From: Verrucomicrobiota bacterium
GTDB taxonomy: Bacteria; Verrucomicrobiota; Verrucomicrobiia; Opitutales; Seribacteraceae
Direction of reading: 5' to 3'
Length of the DNA stretch: 6,011 nucleotides
NCBI GenBank assembly: GCA_014382645.1
Contig: JACNJI010000319.1
Span: forward strand, 1 to 6,011
Position numbers and translations under genes: made by a program
Notes under the pieces: generated by a model
What the model was told of the DNA's origin: nothing
The model's database searches: none
Seen by the model: only the letters and a program-made list of their open reading frames with translations
Part shown: positions 1 through 6,011 of the stretch, piece after piece
Layout: every line of letters starts with the position of its first letter
How positions within the stretch are numbered: the first letter of the stretch is position 1

Positions 1-102
1 AAGAATTAACAACATAGACACTTAAAGATGGCTATAAGGAAACAAAAAAAAAAGCAGTGAAACCAACAGACCGACAAACCCAAAAGGAAATTAATAGAGA
101 AT
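1..102 (+). promoter_or_regulatory. A-rich leader upstream of the histidine kinase gene
   Basis: This stretch has no convincing gene and is strongly A-rich, with a run of ten A at 44-53. An in-frame stop (TGA, 58-60) lies upstream of the kinase start, and no other ATG, GTG or TTG occurs in frame between it and 103, which fixes that start. Shine-Dalgarno support is poor: AAAGGA at 84-89 is about 13 bases from the ATG and the GAGA at 97-100 almost touches it. Sigma-70-like hexamers can be found (TTAACA 6-11, TATAAG 33-38), but their 21-base spacing is too long for a confident promoter. The real promoter may lie left of the window. Confidence 0.3.
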
Positions 103-1716
103 ATGGAGTGGGAATTTCGCTTCCGGAGCAAGGTTATGCTGTCTACCTTTGCCGCCGTCTGTTTTGGTATGCTTTTGGCTGCAGTAAGTTTCGTGACTGT
201 CGATGTTTCGGCGACTCGCGCCCTCATTCGCGAAAATCTCAACGCCCAAGCCGAAAGTATGGCTCATAACCTAGGCACGGCGTTGCAATTTAATGATAGG
301 CAAGCCGTGTATGAGGATCTGAACAGACTTGGCGACCAAACGAACATTATTCACGCCGCGGTTTACATGACTCATTCAGCATCAGGATCGGAGACCATTG
401 AGCAAGAGTTCTTCGTCGGGTATCACCGTGAAAAGGAAGGAAGTCCCTTCCCTAAGATCAACAAGACAACAGCGGATTTCTGGGGCGATAAATCGACTTG
501 GGTCATTCGCCCAATTTCGCAAAACGACATTGAAATCGGGGCCATTTTTTTGGAACGAACTTTATCCGACGTGGATAATCGCTTCAAACGATATGCGGTC
601 ATGGCTTTCGGAGTAGCGGGGGTTGGGGTTATTGTAACTATGATCGGTGCTCTTTGGTTTCAGAGTTCCCTCACTCGACCCATCTTGGAATTGTCGTCCA
701 CGGCCAATGCGATCGCAGCGAACAAAGACTTTTCCGTACGAGCCCGAAAGTTTTCAGAGGACGAACTCGGCGACCTTACGGACGTCTTCAACGATATGCT
801 GTCGACCGTCGATGAGGCGGACCGCATCTTAAAAGAGTCGAACGAAGAAATGGAACAGCGCGTAGAAAGACGAACGGGACAATTGACTCAGGCGAATCAA
901 AGCCTTGTAGAGGAGGCGAAAGAACGTGTACGAGCCGAAGAGAAGTTACTGAACGCCAATCGTCGACTCAACGTTCAGGAAAAGCTTGCCGCGGTCGGAC
1001 AAGTTTCCGCTAACATGGCGCACGAACTGCGCAACCCGCTCAGCGCCATTCGCCAATCAGTCTACTTCCTTGGTAGAGTTTCCGAAAATTACTTCAAGCG
1101 AGGAAAGTTTCCAAAAGAGGAAAAAATTCGCGAGCATCTTGATTTGATTGAAAGTGAGTTGGCCCATTCGGACGATGTGATTGACGGGTTGTTGGGAATG
1201 AGCAGAGGGAAGAAGCTGAATATCGTCAGTTTCGATTTGGTCGCTCTCGTAAAAGAGGTGGCGGAGTATTGTCGCCTAAACGAAAACATCTCCTTTGCTC
1301 CCGATTTCGCCGAATCTCCATTCTTCGTTTTCGCCGACCCCGCACTATTTAGACAAGTGTTCATCAACCTTTACACCAATGCCGAACAAGCCATGCCGGA
1401 TGGCGGGACGATTACGGTTGCGGGCACACATTCCTCTGAGGGCGAAACGGTTATCTTGGTAAGCGATACAGGATGCGGTGTAGACGAAGCCGACCGAACA
1501 AAGGTTTTTGATGTCCTCCATACCACAAAAGCCGGCGGTGCGGGTCTCGGGTTAAGTTTATGTAGAGATATCTTGCAGAGGCATGATGGAACGATTTCAA
1601 TTATAAACGATTATAAAAAACACTCTTGCCTTGGCCACAACTGGAAGAAAAATAAAGGGGCAAATATTGTAATTACACTCCCAAACAAAATTCATGACGG
1701 CAAAAAAACCAACTAA
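103..1716 (+). CDS. Membrane sensor histidine kinase (CHASE8-like sensor, HAMP, HisKA, HATPase)
   Basis: This is a 537-residue inner-membrane kinase that should autophosphorylate on histidine and pass the phosphate to a response regulator. Seen in order: a membrane segment at about 11-33; an extracytoplasmic region at about 35-160 whose start (ALQFNDRQAVYEDL, about 60-73) resembles CHASE8 sensors; a second membrane segment at about 164-187; HAMP at about 188-240; a charged coiled coil at about 240-295; HisKA with the H-box SANMAHELRNPLSAI, making His307 the phosphoacceptor; then the ATPase with N-box NLYTNAEQAM (422-431), G1 box DTGCG (455-459) and G2 box GAGLGLSL (479-486). The H-box and G2 style resemble NtrB/AtoS-like kinases. 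The F-box region VFDVLHTTKAGG (468-479) lacks the usual aromatic pair before TTK. A polar stretch at about 503-519 makes the last strands longer than usual. The gene overlaps the response regulator, its likely partner. The signal sensed cannot be told from sequence. Confidence 0.93.
   Translation: MEWEFRFRSKVMLSTFAAVCFGMLLAAVSFVTVDVSATRALIRENLNAQAESMAHNLGTALQFNDRQAVYEDLNRLGDQTNIIHAAVYMTHSASGSETIEQEFFVGYHREKEGSPFPKINKTTADFWGDKSTWVIRPISQNDIEIGAIFLERTLSDVDNRFKRYAVMAFGVAGVGVIVTMIGALWFQSSLTRPILELSSTANAIAANKDFSVRARKFSEDELGDLTDVFNDMLSTVDEADRILKESNEEMEQRVERRTGQLTQANQSLVEEAKERVRAEEKLLNANRRLNVQEKLAAVGQVSANMAHELRNPLSAIRQSVYFLGRVSENYFKRGKFPKEEKIREHLDLIESELAHSDDVIDGLLGMSRGKKLNIVSFDLVALVKEVAEYCRLNENISFAPDFAESPFFVFADPALFRQVFINLYTNAEQAMPDGGTITVAGTHSSEGETVILVSDTGCGVDEADRTKVFDVLHTTKAGGAGLGLSLCRDILQRHDGTISIINDYKKHSCLGHNWKKNKGANIVITLPNKIHDGKKTN
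1694..1716 (+). other. Kinase/regulator gene overlap, probable translational coupling
   Basis: The regulator ATG (1694-1696) lies 23 bases before the end of the kinase stop codon (TAA, 1714-1716), in the +1 frame relative to the kinase. No Shine-Dalgarno sequence is visible in the CTCCCAAACAAAATTC just before the ATG. An in-frame stop (TAA, 1670-1672) leaves this ATG as the only start before the receiver domain. Overlap plus a missing ribosome site suggests that ribosomes finishing the kinase re-initiate on the regulator, giving linked expression. The overlap contains seven consecutive A (1702-1708). Confidence 0.6.
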
Positions 1717-2497
1717 CGGGACAAAATCTAATAACGAAATAGACGCGTATGAACAAGAGGTCTCCATCCTAATCGTGGATGACCACCCCGCCATGCGATC
1801 AACGATGTACGATATACTTGAGGATGAAGGTTTATCCCCAATGGTAGCCGCTAATGGTAAAGAAGCCATTCGCCTATGCATGGAGAATGAGTTCGACTTC
1901 GTCTTGATGGATGTACAGATGCCCGATATCACAGGAGTGGAAGCCTTTCGCAGAATCAAGAAGGAGACACAAGCTAGACTTCAGGATTCCTTTCCCATTC
2001 CCTATTCCAAACAGCCGACGGCATCTGCTAAAACTCCTCGTTTTATTTTCATGAGCGCTTATTCCGTATCGGAGTTAAAGGAGGAGTGCTACCGACTGGG
2101 GGCCATAGCCTTCCTGCAAAAGCCTTTGGATATGGATGAGGTGATTCACTTGATCCATGATCGGAATAACCCTTCCGTCCTTCTTTTCATGAAAGATAAA
2201 AAGGCCCGGGATGCTTCGGCAAAAGCACTTCGATCGTCCGAGTTTCGTGTAATTACTGTAGAAAGTTTGGACCAAGTGCTCATTAACGCCCGTCAAATCA
2301 GCCACCGCTTCATTGTCATTGAAAGTGGAATTGTCGAGATGGATGAAGATGCGATAAAGACGATGCTTAGTCAGGTGAGTCCCTTCTCCCAATTGGTGGA
2401 GACGGATTCCAATGAGAAACCTACCGTTCTTCTTGAAGAACTTTCTCGCTTGAGAGCGAGCCCCGTACGTCGAGAAACAGCAACAAGCGGTTGGTAA
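1694..2497 (+). CDS. Response regulator: receiver plus degenerate second receiver-like domain, no DNA-binding output
   Basis: This 267-residue cytoplasmic protein is very probably phosphorylated by the overlapping kinase. After a polar leader of about 22 residues, a full receiver runs from about 23 to 155. It has the acidic pair Asp29-Asp30 (ILIVDDH), phosphoacceptor Asp73 (VLMDVQMPD), the switch Ser121 (FMSAY) and Lys143 (LQKPLD). An extra stretch of about 22 residues, rich in Pro, Ser and Thr, sits between helix 3 and strand 4 (about 92-114). Residues about 161-232 look like a second receiver: a strand (SVLLFMKD), a helix, a strand (FRVITVES), a helix, then strand FIVIES, placing Glu210 where the phosphorylated Asp would be. 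The acidic pair and the Thr/Lys end are missing there. No HTH, AAA+, GGDEF or other output domain is visible, so it may act through protein contacts or phosphorelay. The receiver call is secure; the second domain is inferred from the strand-helix pattern. Confidence 0.9.
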   Translation: MTAKKPTNGTKSNNEIDAYEQEVSILIVDDHPAMRSTMYDILEDEGLSPMVAANGKEAIRLCMENEFDFVLMDVQMPDITGVEAFRRIKKETQARLQDSFPIPYSKQPTASAKTPRFIFMSAYSVSELKEECYRLGAIAFLQKPLDMDEVIHLIHDRNNPSVLLFMKDKKARDASAKALRSSEFRVITVESLDQVLINARQISHRFIVIESGIVEMDEDAIKTMLSQVSPFSQLVETDSNEKPTVLLEELSRLRASPVRRETATSGW

Positions 2498-2518
2498 TCC
2501 GTTGGCCTGAATTTCGCG

Positions 2519-2573
2519 GTCTGCCTTTTCGAATCGGCTATAGTTTCTTGATCCAGAAATCCCTAAAGCAGAC
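2519..2573. terminator. Imperfect inverted repeat in the convergent gap; possible weak terminator
   Basis: GTCTGCCTTT (2519-2528) can pair with AAAGCAGAC (2565-2573) to form nine base pairs with one bulged C, enclosing a 36-base loop. Inside the loop a second small stem is possible, TTTCT (2544-2548) with AGAAA (2555-2559). It lies between the regulator stop (2495-2497) and the stop of the opposing gene (2593-2595), where a bidirectional terminator is expected. No T-run follows on either strand and the loop is long, so it is not a canonical intrinsic terminator and may be chance. The 95-base gap holds nothing else I can support. Confidence 0.25.
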
Positions 2574-2592
2574 GGGGTTCCAAAAGTCACTG

Positions 2593-5500
2593 TTACTCAT
2601 TTGGAGTCCGCAAGACAAGCCTGTGCGATTGGCCTTGGTTGGTGGTCTTGAAGACTCCGTGACGATTGCAGATATATAATGTGTTTTCATCTCCCGCATC
2701 TGGCAACAGGCATGAGATCCCTGCATTCAATGCGAGCGTAACTTTGTCACTATCCATTTTCGATTTGTCAGAAAGTGTGGACCAGCTACGGCTTCGCTCC
2801 TTGGTGAAGTGGACCGGACTTTGCTCATTACCCGAGAACGGTGCGGCACAGGTAAACTTGCTCCATTTGTCAAACGGCCGAGCACCGATGGCTGTAAACA
2901 ACCTGTCGTTAGACGTCCCCACCTTACGCTTGGCATACAACGCGCAGTGGCTCCAAGTGTAATAAACACCTCGGGTGGTGGCAAAATTCACGAAATTTCT
3001 CTCCGTATCAAAAACCATGTTTGTGATTCCGAAATTCTCCAACTCACAGACTTTCGAACCTTTGACCGTTGTTATATCGGCGGGAATGGCCACCCAATAA
3101 ATCCGTCCAGGTCCTTCGATGTTGGTGACCGGCTTTCCTAAGCCCAGAGTTTTAAACTCACTGTCGGCAAAGGTCCCTACGACTACGATCGGTGAGTTGG
3201 TGCGTTTCTCCGGTTGTGGACTAAATGCCATGCTCGTGATCCGCTCCCCGGTCAAGCCGGCACTGGTCCATGTTTCGCCGCCATCCCGGCTGATGAACAG
3301 ACCTTTGGTTTCTCCACCAGCCACAACAAGAGTGGGGTCTTGGGGGCAGAACATAATAACCTCACCAAAAATGGAAGTAGGACCACGGCCGTCAAAGTCG
3401 ATCTCGCGGGTCACCAGCTTCCATGATTTACCGCCATCCTTACTTCGCCATAACCCACTCTTCAGCTTGCCGTTGACGACGCTGCCACCAGCACGGAGAA
3501 CGATGGAACTATTCTCGGGGTGCACTGCCACAGATCGGACGGCCAGGGCATCAGGAGTGGTCAGTCCCCGGTTCACTGCGGTCCAGCTCTCTCCCTGGTC
3601 TTTGGATTTGAGCAGTCCCTTGCCTATGCTTCTGGCATAAAGAACCTCAGGATTCTTCTGTGCCTGCACCAATGCGATGACGCGATTATTTAGACTAAGG
3701 TCCTCTTTTCTGGGTTTCTCCCTTACCTCTTGAGGCGCACTGCTTTCCAGATTGACATGATCGACGGTGCCCTGAAACAGGCTCCGGCTCTTGTTCGGTC
3801 CCGAACGGAAACAAACACCCGCATAAACTTCTTTCGAGGAATGGCTGGAAAAACGTTCATCGACCAGCTTCCATGTTTTCCCGTCTGCTGACGTGAACGA
3901 CTGATATCGCCGTCCACATCTAACAAGCCTCAGCCAGCGGTGAGCTCCATTGAATGTCGCGATACTCATGTTGCTTCCGGCTAAATCCGGAAAATCCTTC
4001 GCGCCTCTCATCTTTCCTTCGGCGGTCAGAAAAAGGCTGATTTCAGAATTGTAAGGCCCCGCATCCGTGATGAGCACTTTAGGGTTCTCGTGCTTACGCA
4101 GAATCGATAGTCCCAACCAGTTCGAGGGCCACAGGCCATTCTCTTCCGAGGTCAGAGGCACATCCGCAATCCGCCCCGTAAGCGTAAAGTCTCCTGCTAC
4201 AGTCTGATGTACAAAACCAAAACCTTCTCCTACGAAGGATACGCTGTCAGCGTCACTTCGAACAGCCAGAGGAAAACCTCCCTTCAACATACTAGTAAAC
4301 TGCCACGGTGCGATCGTTTGATTCTTGGCTTCAAGCACCAACTCGTTGGCGGAGTCGATCGATTGCCCATCACCAAACCAGAGACGCGCCCAGACCTGAT
4401 TCCTGCCCTCGGGCAGCAAGATGTTAATATTAACCTTACCCTGGTCATTGATATCATCAGCAAATTTGGTCGTCAGTAGCACCCTTCCGGCAAAGAGCTG
4501 CAACTTCTGGATCGATTGCTTGCGGCGCTCGACAACCACTTGAATTTTCGCCATGTTATCCTTCAGCACCCCGGCGGAAACGGCTCCCTTCACCACCAGG
4601 GTGGCGGAGGGAACATCAGCAGTTTGATCGCACATGAAGTCATCCAGCATCAGCTTGCGAAGCTCGAAGTCGGGCCCCTCCCAACTGATAGAGATTTTGG
4701 CGGTCGTCGATTGTCTGCTGTTTCCGTTATCGGCCCCTTTGAAATACTTCAGTTCAAAAGCACGCAGGCCTTTGCGTAATGAAAGCGAGTAGAGTCTTTG
4801 GGATGTACTGTGAATTCCATCGTTTTCCGCAATCAGCTTGCCATCGACATGGAGGCGACTGCCGTCACTGGTCCCTGATGAAATCACATACAGACCATCT
4901 GCGGGAACACGAAGGTAGCCCTTATAGCTGATCGCATAACCCGCGCGACGATCCTCTCTCACGGTGTCGTCGAGGTCCTTGACATAACCTTGCTTGACTG
5001 GCTTTAGGGTCGAAAAGTCGGGTAGTTTTTTCCACTTACCACCTTTCCGTTCGGCGGGCTCTTCGTAATAAACATAGCGGAGTCCCGCCTTAGTCTTGGT
5101 CGCACTGGAGGCAGAGACTGCAATCGTGGTGCTCTGGACAGGGATGACCACTGCGATCCGCCGGTCGAAAATGTCCGTCACCGTCAGTCTCACCGACTTC
5201 GCTGGAAACTTTGTGTCAAGACGCTTGTTGATGATGTGTGGAGCGGCATCCTCCCAGGTGGCAAGCGCTTGACCCTTTGCCTCGCTATCCGCAAAGGCCT
5301 CGAGCTTGTAGCCGAGTTGCGGTGACGCGCTCCGCGGGATTTGCCACTTCACGCTCACCTGATTGCCCCACGCATGAGCCTCCGCCTGGGCGACCGCGGG
5401 TGTGTCCAGTGCCGGGGTGATCGATTTCTTGGTACGGAAAAAGGTCGCTTCTTTCTTCGCCCCACCATCGGGGCCCGAACGGTCGAATCGGACAACGGTA

Positions 5501-6011
5501 TCGTTCTCGATCAGTTTGAATTTCCTCTCGTCATTCGAACTGAGAGGCGAGTCGTGCCACTCACCGTTGAGGCGACAGTAGCCGAGTCGGCGCTCGAAGG
5601 CGCGAGGGGTGGACTCCGGTGCCAATGCTTCCACAAAACCACTGTTCGCCGCAAATCCTGTGACCGCCTTCGGGATCCGCAACACACTGTGCGTATACCA
5701 TTTGTTCTGCTCAACATCTTTGACCCACCAGCCAACATTCGTTTTTCCATCGGCTTCACGGGTGGGCGGAAAGGTCCGCATCACCATGCGATACCACGAA
5801 TTCGGACGCTGGAACGAGGGCGACCCGTTCGCCCCGCCCTTGCTGCCTTCGGCGCCGAAGCCCTTGCCATAGAACTCCGGCCCCTCATAAACGGCTTCTG
5901 TCACACACCAGTATGAGGTGAACATCCCCGGCGTCTTGTCGGGGCCATGGACCGCCACCCCGCCATACAGCGCAGAGTAGTTGGGGTAAAAGCTCATGTA
6001 CCAGAAACAGT
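2593..6011 (-). CDS. Large multidomain protein, probably exported (DUF3472-like, PA14-like, DUF1349/LamG-like, Asp-box propeller), N-terminus outside window
   Basis: The frame is open from the right edge to TAA at 2593-2595. The first Met (5995-5997) is preceded by open codons for C-F-W-Y, so it is probably internal. Counting from that Met (1134 residues): about 1-140 resembles DUF3472, with NSWYRMVMR, VGWWVKD and a Gly/Phe-rich end; about 195-295 is Fn3-like; about 303-445 is PA14-like (YLRVPADGLYVISSGTSDGS, then LHVDGKLIAENDG); about 462-556 is an Ig-like beta region with LLPEGRNQVWARLWF; about 565-751 is a concanavalin-like DUF1349/LamG type (ADGKTW near 704-709); about 770-1134 is a propeller with Asp boxes. 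Such domains typically bind carbohydrate or proteins outside the cell. No catalytic residues of a glycosidase or sialidase can be identified, and Asp boxes alone do not make it a sialidase. A signal peptide should lie beyond the edge. The exact function is unknown; adhesion or polysaccharide handling is a guess. Confidence 0.88.
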   Translation of the reverse strand, partial: CFWYMSFYPNYSALYGGVAVHGPDKTPGMFTSYWCVTEAVYEGPEFYGKGFGAEGSKGGANGSPSFQRPNSWYRMVMRTFPPTREADGKTNVGWWVKDVEQNKWYTHSVLRIPKAVTGFAANSGFVEALAPESTPRAFERRLGYCRLNGEWHDSPLSSNDERKFKLIENDTVVRFDRSGPDGGAKKEATFFRTKKSITPALDTPAVAQAEAHAWGNQVSVKWQIPRSASPQLGYKLEAFADSEAKGQALATWEDAAPHIINKRLDTKFPAKSVRLTVTDIFDRRIAVVIPVQSTTIAVSASSATKTKAGLRYVYYEEPAERKGGKWKKLPDFSTLKPVKQGYVKDLDDTVREDRRAGYAISYKGYLRVPADGLYVISSGTSDGSRLHVDGKLIAENDGIHSTSQRLYSLSLRKGLRAFELKYFKGADNGNSRQSTTAKISISWEGPDFELRKLMLDDFMCDQTADVPSATLVVKGAVSAGVLKDNMAKIQVVVERRKQSIQKLQLFAGRVLLTTKFADDINDQGKVNINILLPEGRNQVWARLWFGDGQSIDSANELVLEAKNQTIAPWQFTSMLKGGFPLAVRSDADSVSFVGEGFGFVHQTVAGDFTLTGRIADVPLTSEENGLWPSNWLGLSILRKHENPKVLITDAGPYNSEISLFLTAEGKMRGAKDFPDLAGSNMSIATFNGAHRWLRLVRCGRRYQSFTSADGKTWKLVDERFSSHSSKEVYAGVCFRSGPNKSRSLFQGTVDHVNLESSAPQEVREKPRKEDLSLNNRVIALVQAQKNPEVLYARSIGKGLLKSKDQGESWTAVNRGLTTPDALAVRSVAVHPENSSIVLRAGGSVVNGKLKSGLWRSKDGGKSWKLVTREIDFDGRGPTSIFGEVIMFCPQDPTLVVAGGETKGLFISRDGGETWTSAGLTGERITSMAFSPQPEKRTNSPIVVVGTFADSEFKTLGLGKPVTNIEGPGRIYWVAIPADITTVKGSKVCELENFGITNMVFDTERNFVNFATTRGVYYTWSHCALYAKRKVGTSNDRLFTAIGARPFDKWSKFTCAAPFSGNEQSPVHFTKERSRSWSTLSDKSKMDSDKVTLALNAGISCLLPDAGDENTLYICNRHGVFKTTNQGQSHRLVLRTPNE
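3268..3606 (-). repeat. Three Asp-box (BNR) motifs marking beta-propeller blades
   Basis: Inside the large protein, the motif S-x-D-x-G-x-[ST]-W occurs three times: SKDQGESW (3583-3606), SKDGGKSW (3421-3444) and SRDGGETW (3268-3291). The spacings are 54 and 51 residues, matching one propeller blade each. Each is followed by a turn and a new strand, as in sortilin/Vps10-like and sialidase-like propellers. A fourth, decayed copy, TTNQGQSH, is at 2623-2646; the Asp is replaced by Asn and the Trp by His. At about 52 residues per blade, the 365-residue region would hold about seven blades, but this count is an estimate. Confidence 0.8.

Noticed and set aside
6..38. Possible sigma-70 promoter: TTAACA (6-11) and TATAAG (33-38)
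   Set aside because: The spacing is 21 bases, well over the usual 16-18. The alternative TAGACA (15-20) gives only 12. In A/T-rich DNA such hexamers arise by chance.
44..53. A10 tract as a - strand terminator T-run for a gene upstream
   Set aside because: No hairpin-forming sequence precedes it on the - strand (positions 54-100), and no - strand gene ends nearby.
1597..1959. Open - strand frame of 120 codons across the kinase/regulator junction
   Set aside because: It is antisense to conserved kinase and receiver motifs, with no domain and no ribosome site support.
3268..3606. Calling the large protein a sialidase from its Asp boxes
   Set aside because: Asp boxes occur in many propellers. 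The arginine triad and the Tyr/Glu catalytic pair cannot be identified, and the overall architecture differs.
3119..3640. Open + strand frame of 173 codons opposite the propeller region
   Set aside because: It lies wholly antisense to the well-supported large protein, shows no recognisable domain, and has a low-complexity Pro/Ser/Leu composition typical of a shadow frame.
5341..5916. Open + strand frame of 191 codons opposite the DUF3472-like region
   Set aside because: It is antisense to the large protein in GC-rich DNA where stops are rare; the Arg/Pro-rich product matches no family I know.

Overview
The window holds three protein-coding genes in a convergent layout. A sensor histidine kinase (103-1716) and a response regulator (1694-2497) lie on the + strand and overlap by 23 bases. 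A very large multidomain protein lies on the - strand (2593 to beyond 6011) and is cut by the right edge of the window. I see no tRNA, rRNA, CRISPR array, transposase or integrase.

The best taxonomic guess is a bacterium of the PVC group (Verrucomicrobiota, Planctomycetota or Lentisphaerota), possibly an environmental one. The main reason is the - strand protein: a DUF3472-like region, then Fn3-like, PA14-like, Ig-like, concanavalin-like (DUF1349/LamG type) and Asp-box beta-propeller regions in one chain. Such mosaic secreted proteins are common in PVC genomes. The weak or absent Shine-Dalgarno sequences fit but prove nothing. This placement is inference.

Region by region: 1-102 is an A-rich leader with an A10 tract. 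Positions 103-2497 encode a two-component pair. The kinase has two membrane segments, a CHASE8-like periplasmic sensor, HAMP, a coiled coil, HisKA and HATPase. The regulator has one complete receiver followed by what looks like a second, degenerate receiver, and no recognisable DNA-binding domain. The two genes are very probably co-transcribed and translationally coupled. Positions 2498-2592 are a short convergent gap with an imperfect inverted repeat but no T-run. From 2593 onward everything is the - strand giant; its N-terminus, signal peptide and promoter lie outside the window.

The two-component pair and the giant protein converge, so their shared location does not imply shared function. 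The points most worth a second look are the pseudo-receiver with Glu at the phosphoacceptor position, the unusual domain string of the large protein, and its rise in G+C toward the N-terminal end. I found no clear evidence of a wholly new system.
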